Below, piece by piece: positions 7,385 to 16,267 of a stretch of DNA of 32,457 nucleotides (positions within the stretch are counted from its first letter, which is position 1; every line of letters starts with the position of its first letter). The position numbers were made by a program, and so were the translations under genes. Location of the stretch: positions 1-32,457 of the forward strand of contig SKKK01000512.1 of assembly GCA_007121535.1 (NCBI GenBank), given 5' to 3'. The stretch is from Planctomycetaceae bacterium (GTDB lineage: Bacteria; Planctomycetota; Planctomycetia; Pirellulales; Pirellulaceae). Under the pieces are notes generated by a model. That model made no database searches and had not been told where the DNA came from. It saw only the letters and a list, made by a program, of their open reading frames with translations.

Positions 7385-8224
7385 TCAGCTCTCAGGCCAC
7401 TGACCTTGAAAGACCTCCTCGGCCGGTCCTGTCATGTACACATGACTATCCGAATCGTCCCACTGGAGAATCAGATCTCCCCCGCGAAGGTGATTGACGA
7501 TACGTCGTCGGGTGCGGCCGCTCAGCACGCCGGCGACGCAGACGGCGCTGGCGCCGGTCCCGCAGGCCCAGGTCTCCCCTGAGCCGCGTTCCCAGGTCCG
7601 CTGACGCACTTCGCCCGGTCCGATGACTTCGACGAATTCGACGTTGACCCGAGCCGGAAATTCCGATGCGGTTTCGATTTGGGGTCCTAACCCCAGAACC
7701 AGCTCATCCGTAGCTTCGGGGACGAAAATCACGCAATGCGGATTTCCCATCGATACGCACGTGACGTTCCAGCGATGTCCGGCGACTTCCAAGGGCACAT
7801 CGACGACGGGCGAGCCGGGTAGGGTGGTCGGGATTTTCGAGCCTTCGAGAATCGGCGGCCCCATGTCCACTCGAACCTGCCGGACCAGCCCCTGATGCGT
7901 CTGGACTTGGACTGCCAGCACTCCCGCCCCGGTTTCGATCCGCAACAGTTCGCGGCGGCACAAGCCGTGATCGTACACGTATTTGGCCACGCAACGGATG
8001 CCGTTTCCACACATCTCTGCTTCCGATCCGTCCGCGTTGAACATCTGCATCCGCGCATCGGCCGACTCCGAAGGGCGGATCAGGATCAGCCCATCACCGC
8101 CAACGCCGAAACGCCGGTGCGAGATCCGCCGCGCCAATTCCGGCAAGTCGTCGGGAACGTCTTGCGTGAAACAATCGAGGTACACATAGTCGTTCCCGGC
8201 TCCGTGCATCTTGGTGAATCGCAT
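7385..8224 (-). CDS. dapF: Diaminopimelate epimerase
   Basis: The 279-residue, cofactor-free racemase converts LL- to meso-diaminopimelate for lysine and peptidoglycan synthesis in the cytoplasm. The N-terminal [17 protein letters not shown] is diagnostic. The two catalytic cysteines are Cys72 in [10 protein letters not shown] and Cys221 in [14 protein letters not shown], in mirror-image domains. Length is typical. The ATG at 8224 follows a GGAGA site. It is the third gene of a probable minus-strand unit behind the glycosyltransferase and the AsmA-like gene (48 bp gap). An intact dapF fits a bacterium making DAP-type peptidoglycan or at least DAP-derived lysine. Confidence 0.97.
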   Translation of the reverse strand: MRFTKMHGAGNDYVYLDCFTQDVPDDLPELARRISHRRFGVGGDGLILIRPSESADARMQMFNADGSEAEMCGNGIRCVAKYVYDHGLCRRELLRIETGAGVLAVQVQTHQGLVRQVRVDMGPPILEGSKIPTTLPGSPVVDVPLEVAGHRWNVTCVSMGNPHCVIFVPEATDELVLGLGPQIETASEFPARVNVEFVEVIGPGEVRQRTWERGSGETWACGTGASAVCVAGVLSGRTRRRIVNHLRGGDLILQWDDSDSHVYMTGPAEEVFQGQWPES

Positions 8225-8272
8225 CGGGAATGTCTCCGAGGGTTTTCGTCTTGTGGTCTCATGGAATACCCG

Positions 8273-11200
8273 TCAACGTGCCCGGCCGATCGGGAACCAG
8301 CCTACCTGGTTTCCCACGGCCGCTTCGGGGAATAACTGTTCCAGGGTCTCGCGGACCATCGGCAGGGGTTCTCGAGTCATGTGCGGCTGATCCAGGGTGC
8401 CGGTGGCACGGATCAGCAGCAGTTGCTGAGCCGCTTGGTGCAGCAAGGCGCGCAGCGCGGCCGGTTCCCACTCGCGCCGGCCCACCAGCGTATAGAACTT
8501 CATGTCGATCTGTCGATCCATGTTCATCTCGCCGTGCCCCTTCAGACTGATCGCGTCGCCATGAAAGTCGATCCGATCGAAGTACAGGTGCTCGCCCTGG
8601 ATGCGGAAATCGATGTTGCTGCTGGTAAAGGCTGTTCGATCGGGCGGCCGAATACTCAGCAGCTTCAGCAACGCCAGCATCACCGGGACTTCGTAGATAT
8701 CCGCTTCGTACAGCCGCATGAATCCGTCGCCGCGCCACGTATGGCGACCTTGCGCCGTCCCTCGCAGATTAACGACGACATTGGCCTTGCCGCGAATGTC
8801 TCGTTCCACGTGCGAGACCTCGGTGGCGAATTGTTGCAGATCGCCACCTTCCAACGCCGCTCGCAGATGGAAGGGAAGCTGGTCATCCAGCCCGACGGCG
8901 ATATCGGCCGAGATGGTTCCGCCAAAGGCTTGGGCGACCAGCGAGCGAGGCGGCGCGTCGATTTCTCCGCCTCCCGCGTCGGCGCCCAACACGACGCGAT
9001 CCGCTTGGATCAGCAAAGGGCCGCGGATCTGAGTGAGCTGGAGATCCTGATGGATCAAAGAATCGAGCTTAAGGTCTCCGCGACTGAAAAAGTCGTTGCC
9101 GTCGCTTCTGCCCTTCAGACGCACTTCGCCGTGGATTTGCTCCAGAGCCAATCCGCAAAACAGGCCGACGTTCTCCAAATCCACGTTCAGATCCCACGAG
9201 AAACTAGGGGGGCGTTCGTGTCCGCCGCGGATCGCCAACGCTCCGTGAATGCTGACATCGCCTCGCGGCGACAGCCGATCGATGGCCTTGCCCCAGCCTC
9301 TGGGCAACGCGCCCATCAGTTCGCGATCGAAACGAGCCCGCTCGATCACCAGATTCGTCACGTCGACAAACCATCGATCGTCCGATTCGAAGCGGCACCA
9401 GCCGTCCAGGCTGATCGAGGTGTTTCCCGATCGAGCGGACATCCGCTGCAACTGGATATGGCCGTCGCGGTAGGTGACGATTCCCGTCAGATCGTTCAGA
9501 CGTTGCGGAAACGCTTTGGGCGACAGCGCGATGCCGCGGCCTTCGTCCTGCAAGCGTTTCTTCCACTCGCGTGCCTGGATCTCGATCGACAGGTCATCCG
9601 TAGCCGATCGGTACTGCAGCACAACCCGCAGATGATCCAGAGCGCCTTGCGGACGCAGCTCCCGCCAGACTCGTTGGGCACTGGGATGCAGCGCATCACG
9701 CAAATCGTCCTCCAGAGGGATCTCCGTGCCCGTGAAGTTCAACGTCAGCAGGCTGCCGCCATCGTCGGTGGGCGTCCAACTGCCGTGGCATTCGATGTAT
9801 CCGCTGCGGTTACGACCCGACAGATTCTGGAAAGTCCAGCCCTGGTCGTCCCAAACGATCGTACCGCGAATCGAGCCCAGCGGGTAGGCAAAACGATCGT
9901 ACCGCATGGTACAGTTGTGCAGATCGATCTTGACCAGCCGGTGAGTCGGGCCGTCGGGATGCCGGCGCTCGAAACGCCCCGCGATCGTCAAGGCGCCGCC
10001 CGGACGCAACGATTCCAGAACCCTGCGAGCGTCGGCATCGACCACGGCGTTCAGGAGTTTTTCGTCCAGGGGAATCGGGCGGGGACTGGCGATTTCCAAC
10101 CAACCGGTCGGTGCGCTGGACACGTGGTCGAATCGACCATTGATGGTCACCGGCTGTTCGCTGGCAAACGCGCCCAGCTCGATCGACACGACGTCCCGAG
10201 CCAGCGTGATCTGGCCTTGCGTTCGCTGCAGTCGATAGGGAAACTCGTGATAGACGAACGATACATCATGGCACGTGATCTGAGCGCGAGGCTGCCACTG
10301 CCGGCCGTCGAAGTCCAGATGCAGATCGACGTCGACCAACCCCTGCGGCGAATACTCGTCCCAAACTCCGGCCAGTGCCGATGGCAAGAGCCGGGCGAAT
10401 TCTCGATCCACGCGCAAGCGTTGCACTCGTGCTTCCAAAGACATGGGACGGCTACCGCTGAAGTCCTGCCCCGTCCACGATAATTCCAGTTCGGTCGCTC
10501 CATTGCGCGCATAGAAGCTCTCGATGGCCAGATGTCGATCGTCCCAGCGGAATCGGGCGCGTCCGTCGTACAGCCGGAAGGGTAGCCGCGCGTCGTGGAT
10601 ATGGCCGTCAGCCCACTGACCTTGAACGGCGAAACGGGCCGGCGACTCGGTGCGCGAATCGCCCAAGACTTGAAAGTCCATCGAAACCCGGCCCTCGACG
10701 CCCTGCAGCGGCTGACTCCAATGACGCCACGATTCCGGGATGATGCGATGCAACGGCCGGGACAAGGTCAACCCGCTGATCCGCCCGCGAAAGTCCCAAG
10801 CTCCCGATTCGACAGGCAGCAGCGCCTCGAATCGAAGTTGCTCCACGTGATCGGCGGACCCGCTGCCGTGCAATCGCAAGGCTTTGCCCGTCGAGGCCGT
10901 GGCCGACGAGTGCTGTCCAACGTCATCGAGCGGAGCGATTTCCAAGTGCAAATCGCGGAGCGAAAAAGCCTGCGAGTCAGAACCCTGGCCGATCGTCAAA
11001 TGCACCGTGGCGTCCTGCATGCTGATGTGCGGGGTGCGAGGCCCGAAGCGAGGCGGAGGCCAGAGGTGGACCAGATCGCATTGGCCCTGATCGTCCAAAC
11101 GGCCGCGGAGATGCACGCCGCGCAATCGAAGTCGATCGGCGGACGGCAGGTGACCGTGAACCAAATCCTGCAGCACGATCGCGCTGTGCGCCATGATCTC

Positions 11201-11488
11201 GTGGACGTAAACCACCGGCTCGATCTCCGGCCGCCGATAGATCGCCAAGCCCTGGATCTCGATCCCGCGGCCTTCGATCAGCCGAGCGTCACGAACCGTG
11301 ACGTGATAGCCCGGATAATGATTCGCGAATCGCTGTTCGATCTCGATTCGGATCGCGTTGTCCACCTGACGTTGCAACAGCAACCAACCGCATAGCACCA
11401 CCAGGCCCAGCAGCACACCCAGCATCAGCAACTGTCGCAAGGCGCGGTGCAATCGCGTGAAGAACCCGATTTGCTGGGATTGGCTCAC
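8273..11488 (-). CDS. Very large AsmA-like membrane-anchored protein
   Basis: The 1071-residue protein has one N-terminal membrane helix at about residues 18-38, then a long beta-rich periplasmic part. Its C-terminal quarter has the AsmA-like pattern (FDRIDFHGDAISLKGHGEMN and an Asn-, Gly- and Asp-rich strand-turn rhythm). Proteins of this type (AsmA, TamB, YhdP) are proposed to bridge the envelope and move lipids or help outer-membrane assembly. I chose the GTG at 11488: it overlaps the upstream stop as GTGA, has AGAGGA about 10 nt before it, and puts the membrane helix near the N-terminus. The frame stays open for 267 more codons upstream, but that stretch lies over the glycosyltransferase gene. 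Exact function unknown. Confidence 0.72.
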   Translation of the reverse strand: MSQSQQIGFFTRLHRALRQLLMLGVLLGLVVLCGWLLLQRQVDNAIRIEIEQRFANHYPGYHVTVRDARLIEGRGIEIQGLAIYRRPEIEPVVYVHEIMAHSAIVLQDLVHGHLPSADRLRLRGVHLRGRLDDQGQCDLVHLWPPPRFGPRTPHISMQDATVHLTIGQGSDSQAFSLRDLHLEIAPLDDVGQHSSATASTGKALRLHGSGSADHVEQLRFEALLPVESGAWDFRGRISGLTLSRPLHRIIPESWRHWSQPLQGVEGRVSMDFQVLGDSRTESPARFAVQGQWADGHIHDARLPFRLYDGRARFRWDDRHLAIESFYARNGATELELSWTGQDFSGSRPMSLEARVQRLRVDREFARLLPSALAGVWDEYSPQGLVDVDLHLDFDGRQWQPRAQITCHDVSFVYHEFPYRLQRTQGQITLARDVVSIELGAFASEQPVTINGRFDHVSSAPTGWLEIASPRPIPLDEKLLNAVVDADARRVLESLRPGGALTIAGRFERRHPDGPTHRLVKIDLHNCTMRYDRFAYPLGSIRGTIVWDDQGWTFQNLSGRNRSGYIECHGSWTPTDDGGSLLTLNFTGTEIPLEDDLRDALHPSAQRVWRELRPQGALDHLRVVLQYRSATDDLSIEIQAREWKKRLQDEGRGIALSPKAFPQRLNDLTGIVTYRDGHIQLQRMSARSGNTSISLDGWCRFESDDRWFVDVTNLVIERARFDRELMGALPRGWGKAIDRLSPRGDVSIHGALAIRGGHERPPSFSWDLNVDLENVGLFCGLALEQIHGEVRLKGRSDGNDFFSRGDLKLDSLIHQDLQLTQIRGPLLIQADRVVLGADAGGGEIDAPPRSLVAQAFGGTISADIAVGLDDQLPFHLRAALEGGDLQQFATEVSHVERDIRGKANVVVNLRGTAQGRHTWRGDGFMRLYEADIYEVPVMLALLKLLSIRPPDRTAFTSSNIDFRIQGEHLYFDRIDFHGDAISLKGHGEMNMDRQIDMKFYTLVGRREWEPAALRALLHQAAQQLLLIRATGTLDQPHMTREPLPMVRETLEQLFPEAAVGNQVGWFPIGRAR

Positions 11489-12768
11489 GGGCAGGTATCC
11501 TCTTTGGACCGCGAGTCTTGACGTGACCACCACGTCCCGACGATTCCTGCTGCCAGGACCAACAAGGCCATCATCGCCGGCTGGCGATAGCGGATCGAGC
11601 CCACAAAGATCATGTGCAACGCGGTGAAATAGAGGGCGGGCAGAAAACAAAGCTGATACGGCCAGCCGGCGGAAGCCCAGCGCCAAGCGCCGTAAGCCCC
11701 GGCCACAAGCAGTGGAACATAACCCACCAAGACCAACAGACCGAACTGCCAGTTCCCCAAGGATGGCTCGTTGGGCCATACATTCCAAATCCGCAGAAAC
11801 TTGACACCCGCCAAACGCAGTGCGTCCATCGGATGAGCCACCGCCCAACGCAAAGCGGCGTCCCGCATTTTCCGGTCCAGACGCCGCTCGAACGATCGTT
11901 CCCATTCCCGTTGCCCGATCCCCGACGCCGCGTCCTCCTGTCGCAATCGCTGGCGAAATTCGTCGACAAACGTCATGTCGCTGGCCCCCGTGGCTTGCGG
12001 ATTCCAGCCGTCGTACAGGCTCTCGCCCACCTGCAAGGTCGTCGGCACGAAATGGCCCGTGACCCTCGCGTTGCGAATCCACCATGGCGCCATGGCCAAG
12101 ATCAAGCCCAATAGCATCCAGACGCCGATCCGCAGCGCACGCCGTCGCTGCTGTGCGTCCAGATAGGCGACGGTTAATGCCAGCGGAGTGAACAGCAGCC
12201 AACTGGGGCGCACCAGCGTTGCGGCGCCGGCGGTCAGACCGGCAAGCCCCGCTCCCAGTGCTTGAACGTTGGGTTCGTCGCTCCGCCAAGCCAGCGTTGC
12301 TAGCAGCAGTTGCAGCAGCATCAAGGGAACGAACGGCGCTTCGGACAACACAAAGGTGCTCATCGCCACCGCCTCGGGATACAAGGCGGCTGCCCAGGCT
12401 GCCAGGACGCCGCTACGGCGGCCGAACAGCACCCAAGCCAGAGCAGCGGCGGCCGCCACGGCAACGGTCCCCAACGCGGCCCCAAGGAATCTGCCCCAAA
12501 CAACGGGGGGCTGGCCGTCCGCCACCCAAAACAAAGGGGCCAGCAGCAGCGGATAACCGGGCGTGCGAAAGACTCGCCGCTCAGGATTCATCGCGTACGG
12601 TTCGCCGTTGGCGATTCGCTCGGCAAGAACCCAATAGCTTTCGCTGTCCGGGAAACCGAACTCCTGGTGCTGCGGCAATCGATCCTGCCACCAAACGCCA
12701 GCCGCCAAACGTAGAAGCAACGCGACGATCAGCGCCGGCAGGATCGATTTGTAAAACCCGGAAAACAC
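11485..12768 (-). CDS. ArnT/PMT-type membrane glycosyltransferase (GT39/GT83-like)
   Basis: The 427-residue polytopic membrane protein has many hydrophobic segments. An early periplasmic loop contains DSESYWVLAERIANGEPYAM, and RTPGYPLLLAPLFW follows, as in PMT_2/ArnT-like transferases that use polyprenyl-phosphate sugars. The acidic pair in the first loop (PDSESY) is the expected catalytic region. I chose the GTG at 12768 because CAGGAAG lies at normal distance and the first membrane helix follows directly; a longer in-frame start at 12903 would run through the palindromic repeat. Its stop overlaps the AsmA-like start by 4 nt, so the two are co-translated. Sugar donor and acceptor are unknown; a role in envelope glycan or lipid modification is likely. 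Confidence 0.78.
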   Translation of the reverse strand: MFSGFYKSILPALIVALLLRLAAGVWWQDRLPQHQEFGFPDSESYWVLAERIANGEPYAMNPERRVFRTPGYPLLLAPLFWVADGQPPVVWGRFLGAALGTVAVAAAAALAWVLFGRRSGVLAAWAAALYPEAVAMSTFVLSEAPFVPLMLLQLLLATLAWRSDEPNVQALGAGLAGLTAGAATLVRPSWLLFTPLALTVAYLDAQQRRRALRIGVWMLLGLILAMAPWWIRNARVTGHFVPTTLQVGESLYDGWNPQATGASDMTFVDEFRQRLRQEDAASGIGQREWERSFERRLDRKMRDAALRWAVAHPMDALRLAGVKFLRIWNVWPNEPSLGNWQFGLLVLVGYVPLLVAGAYGAWRWASAGWPYQLCFLPALYFTALHMIFVGSIRYRQPAMMALLVLAAGIVGTWWSRQDSRSKEDTCP

Positions 12769-12796
12769 GGTGATCGGCTTCCTGAAAAACTGGAAT

Positions 12797-12930
12797 CTTC
12801 TGCGCACACCCGAGGCTGGAAAAAACTGGAAAAATTGGGACAGGCACCTTCGCGCCCACAAATCTTCCGATGCTTTCGCGGTTCTCACCGGAGCCGGTCC
12901 CATTTTTCACGGTCGCCTCGTGCGCAGAAG
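12797..12930. repeat. REPIN-like nested palindrome
   Basis: Outer arms CTTCTGCGCA (12797-12806) and TGCGCAGAAG (12921-12930) are perfect complements, extended inward by CGAGG/CCTCG. Inner arms AAAAATTGGGACAGGCACC (12830-12848) and GGAGCCGGTCCCATTTTT (12890-12907) pair imperfectly. The GGGACAGGCACC/GGAGCCGGTCCC pair resembles REP sequences mobilised by RAYT-type (Y1) transposases; no such transposase is in the window. It lies between the glycosyltransferase and the HzsA-like gene, directly upstream of the former's ribosome binding site, where it could affect transcription. Confidence 0.82.
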
Positions 12931-12981
12931 GACGCGGGATATTAGGGCAAACGGTCCGTCAAGGTCAAGATAGACCTGCTG

Positions 12982-15900
12982 CTAAGGACCGGTCGGGTCA
13001 TCGTACCGTTTCTTGCCCGCTCGGATCGCATCGCGAAACTGCGATTCAAGCTGGCGGCGCTGTTGGTACTGCTGTTCGCGCCACAAGTCGATGCCGCTCA
13101 ACTGAAAACCCTCCATGCCCACGTCCGGGCGCTGGGCCAGTTGCGTCTGACCGGCGCGCAGGATCTCCAACGCCTGGACGTAGTCCGGATCGTCCACGCG
13201 GTCAAAGCCGGCCAGGATCGGGCTCAGTTCCGGTCGGTCGAAGCTGACCAGCGGCCCCTGGTTGCGGGCGTGATCGAACTGGAGGCCCAATTTGTGGCCA
13301 GTCAGCCGCTCCAACTGGCTGATTTGAGCCCTGTCCAGTGGCGATCGGCCGCCGGGATGGTTGGGGTACGACGTGGAATAGTCCGGGTAGAAGACGGCGT
13401 TCAAATCGATCCAGGTGACCACGCGAGCGAATTCGTCCGGGCTCAACTGGACCGGCTCGTGCGAGGGTTCCTCGTTTCGCAACACGCGGACCAGGCGGCT
13501 GGCATGCGAGCCCCACGAGTACGCGGGTTGCGTCTCTGCAGGCCCACCGCCCACCACGCGAATCATGCCCTTGCGCCACAGCTCGTTGTACGACGTGTTG
13601 AAGACCAAATTGCGATCGGCTGCCAAATTCAAGGCCTCGCCGGCCGCCTGGCCGTAATCGTGGCAACTGACGCAGTGTTGCTCGAAAATCGGCTGGACTT
13701 CGGTCATGTAGTTGAACGTTTCGGTCTTGCCACGCCACCCCGTCATGGGGTGCGGCGCGTGGCTGAGCGCTATCCCGACCGGTTGTTTCCCGTCCAGCAA
13801 AGGCGCCGATCGACGATCGTCATGACAGCCGATACAGCCGGTGGTCTCGCCCGATTGAACGACCGTCCCGCTTCGCATCGACTGGATCATCATGCCGTCT
13901 TCGTCCAGCAGTTGAAAATACAGAAAGGTATCCGAGGGCACAGTGAAATGAGCCGACCCGTCCGCCTCGACGGGCACGGTACCCAGGATGCGTTTCGTCT
14001 CGAAGCTGTGCCAATTCACGCCCGGATGATGGACCCCCTGACCGCCCCAGGATCCCGGAACCCAATAACGTTTCTCAGGCGATTCCACCACTCGCACCGA
14101 CTTGATCGTGCCTCGCGGTACGCCGCTCATCAACGAACCCTGATACACGTCCTGAATGTAGAAGGTACCCTCGGCCTGATGGAAATCCCGCCGCGGAGGG
14201 ATGACGGTCGGTCGAACCGTAGGCCCCAGCGGACTGGGGTTGAAGCAACCCGGCGGCTCGGCGTGCAACAACAGTTCGTTGCCGAACACGTCGACCAGGA
14301 AGATCCCCGTACGATTGTTGACATCACGCGTGCCGCCGCTGCCTTCGGTCAGTCGGGAAACCAAAAAGAACGAATCGCACAGCGGGTACGGATCCTTATA
14401 CTTCGGCGCGATGCCCATGAACACGTCCCAGGCTCCGTTGGCCGTGCCGGGGTCGCGCACCAAATCCATCGCCTCGGGCGGCCAGATCCGCTGGACCGGG
14501 GCGCGGCCGTCCATGCCCACTCGACGGTCGATCAACGCCAGCGCGCCCCAGGACAGATCGTGGCACGACGAGAAAATACACAAAGCCTGGTGCGTGCCCG
14601 GCACGGCGCGCGCGTCGATCACCGCACCCGGCGCCGGCGTGTTGTTGCCCCAATAGATCGCCTGGTTGGTACCGTCCGGACTGACCGTCCACAACGCTTG
14701 GGCATCGCCGAAGTTCCGGTCGACATATTCCCAGCGGTCGTACAGGATACGGCCGTCGGGCAGGATGTCGGTCGCGCGGTCGAACAGCGTATTCTTGGTG
14801 ATCTGGTGGATATTGGCGCCGTCGGCTTCCATTCGATACAGGTTTGCGCTGATGTGCCGATTGCACATGACGTATTTCGGTTCGCGAGTCGAGCTGAACA
14901 CGATCGAATCGTCGGGCAGGTACAACGGGTGGATGTTGTCCGAGTCGGGCAGATGAGTCAACTGCCGGAGCCCTGTGCCGTCGGCGTGGATCTCGAAGAT
15001 GTGAAAGCTGGTCTGCGGATCGGTCCGCATGGAAAAGATGATCCGCCGGCCGTCCCAGTGCACTCGCGGATCTCGGATGACGCCCGCTTCGGTCTTCAAC
15101 AACGTGGTGATTCGACCGCCATCGCCCAGATCGATGGTCTTGAGCGCACCGCCCGGTCGAAAATGCCCCTGATTGAATTCGTGGGGCGCGTCGGGAGAAA
15201 AATTGTGGGTGTTGTGGTGGTCGTACGTGTACTGCTGCCGAACCACATAGACGATCTTGCGTTCGTGGACCGCCGGGTTCGCCACCAAGGCTTCTCGGCG
15301 CAAGGCTTCGAAATCGTCGGCTAAATCCTGATTTTCGCCGCCGTCGGCCCGGGCCATCGCCGTTTGCAGATCATCCAGACGGGTCAAGTATTCCTGGCCG
15401 TGCGGATAATCGTCACCCCAGCGAGCCATCAGATACTGGATCGCTTGGCGCAGCGGCTGGAATTCGGCCTCCAGCCGTCGGTGCAGCCGCGCCGCGTTTC
15501 GAACCCGCGTGGCTTCGGGATCGAGCGTCGCTTGGGCTCGGAAATCGTCGAACGTGATGTGCCCCCAACCCCCCGTGTGCTGGTCGACCAACCGCAGGAA
15601 CACCCGTTGCCCGATCCATGGCGTCAAGTCCCACTGGACTCGATGCATGGTCTGGCTGTTGCGGCCTCGAGCCTGCAAGACCTCGGTGCCGTCTTCGATA
15701 CACAAGGCCACGCGAGTGCTCTGATGAGCCCCGCCACCGACCAGCATCGAGGCGTACGGGCCGGTGACCACCATCACCGGCGATTCCACGATACCCGTTT
15801 GCGTGTCGTCCGGTCGGTCGCTGTCGGATCGCTCCAGCGTGCTCAGATAATACTCGCCCTGCTTCGTGTAAGGGACCTGATGATGGAATTCGAACTCGCG

Positions 15901-16062
15901 ATTGCTGACCAAGCGATCGAATCGACCCTCGACCACCTCCCAGCCCTGCAGGTCGCCCGTCTCGAAATCGAAACGCAGCAACTCGTCTGATTCCGCCGCC
16001 CACGCGGCAACCGCCGTCCAGGCGAACCAAACCACCATCCAGTGGCCACAAATTCGAGTCAT
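12982..16062 (-). CDS. Secreted HzsA-like protein: PD40 beta-propeller with two c-type heme sites
   Basis: The 1026-residue protein begins with a signal peptide (cleavage probably after AWAA, about residue 22). Residues about 25-170 look like a galactose-binding or lectin-like beta-sandwich. TolB/PD40-type propeller blades follow (HIFEIHADGTGLRQLT, NLYRMEADGANIHQIT, DILPDGRILYDRWEY). The C-terminal part has two heme motifs: CIGCH at 743-747 and CVSCH at 797-801. This order matches the hydrazine synthase alpha-subunit family (HZS_alpha), which also occurs in planctomycetes that do not perform anammox. No hzsB/hzsC gene is adjacent, so hydrazine synthesis should not be assumed. The ATG at 16062 has AGGAGA upstream; a TTG one codon earlier is less likely. 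Located in the periplasm or outside, with probable redox or carbohydrate-related function. Confidence 0.8.
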   Translation of the reverse strand: MTRICGHWMVVWFAWTAVAAWAAESDELLRFDFETGDLQGWEVVEGRFDRLVSNREFEFHHQVPYTKQGEYYLSTLERSDSDRPDDTQTGIVESPVMVVTGPYASMLVGGGAHQSTRVALCIEDGTEVLQARGRNSQTMHRVQWDLTPWIGQRVFLRLVDQHTGGWGHITFDDFRAQATLDPEATRVRNAARLHRRLEAEFQPLRQAIQYLMARWGDDYPHGQEYLTRLDDLQTAMARADGGENQDLADDFEALRREALVANPAVHERKIVYVVRQQYTYDHHNTHNFSPDAPHEFNQGHFRPGGALKTIDLGDGGRITTLLKTEAGVIRDPRVHWDGRRIIFSMRTDPQTSFHIFEIHADGTGLRQLTHLPDSDNIHPLYLPDDSIVFSSTREPKYVMCNRHISANLYRMEADGANIHQITKNTLFDRATDILPDGRILYDRWEYVDRNFGDAQALWTVSPDGTNQAIYWGNNTPAPGAVIDARAVPGTHQALCIFSSCHDLSWGALALIDRRVGMDGRAPVQRIWPPEAMDLVRDPGTANGAWDVFMGIAPKYKDPYPLCDSFFLVSRLTEGSGGTRDVNNRTGIFLVDVFGNELLLHAEPPGCFNPSPLGPTVRPTVIPPRRDFHQAEGTFYIQDVYQGSLMSGVPRGTIKSVRVVESPEKRYWVPGSWGGQGVHHPGVNWHSFETKRILGTVPVEADGSAHFTVPSDTFLYFQLLDEDGMMIQSMRSGTVVQSGETTGCIGCHDDRRSAPLLDGKQPVGIALSHAPHPMTGWRGKTETFNYMTEVQPIFEQHCVSCHDYGQAAGEALNLAADRNLVFNTSYNELWRKGMIRVVGGGPAETQPAYSWGSHASRLVRVLRNEEPSHEPVQLSPDEFARVVTWIDLNAVFYPDYSTSYPNHPGGRSPLDRAQISQLERLTGHKLGLQFDHARNQGPLVSFDRPELSPILAGFDRVDDPDYVQALEILRAGQTQLAQRPDVGMEGFQLSGIDLWREQQYQQRRQLESQFRDAIRAGKKRYDDPTGP

Positions 16063-16235
16063 CAACGGATTCTCCTATCGCGAAAGCCATCGCCGACGGG
16101 TTCGGAAAACACGTTCAGCTTTCCAACTAAAACCGCTGAAAACCTTGTTTTTACCGCGTTCCCAGCGTTTCTTATGATTTTCTGTTCCCCGCTGCACTAC
16201 CGTTCGTACAAAAGTTCGTGCCGCCCGTACAATGA

Positions 16236-16267
16236 AAAAGGCCAGTCGGGATGGTAGCCCGCTGGCC
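16236..16267 (-). terminator. Intrinsic terminator on the minus strand
   Basis: On the minus strand GGCCAGCGGG pairs with CCCGACTGGCC (one bulged base) around a 7-nt loop and is followed at once by TTTTT. That is a classical Rho-independent terminator. It lies 174 bp upstream of the HzsA-like start, so it would stop minus-strand transcripts coming from the pseudogene region and isolate the HzsA-like gene; a leader attenuator is possible if the promoter lies above 16267. Confidence 0.65.

Noticed and set aside
8381-10483. Open plus-strand frame of 700 codons opposite the AsmA-like gene
   Set aside because: Typical high-GC antisense shadow; no start signal and no recognisable domain.
11489-12289. 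267-codon upstream extension of the AsmA-like frame
   Set aside because: It lies over the glycosyltransferase gene and is Arg/Gly-rich nonsense; the GTG at 11488 has a ribosome binding site and a following membrane helix.
13063-15324. Open plus-strand frame of 753 codons opposite the HzsA-like gene
   Set aside because: Shadow of the minus-strand gene, which has a signal peptide, propeller blades and heme motifs.
12982-16062. Evidence that the organism performs anammox
   Set aside because: Only an HzsA-like protein is present. Homologues occur in other planctomycetes, and no HzsB, HzsC, Hdh or nitrite reductase gene is seen.
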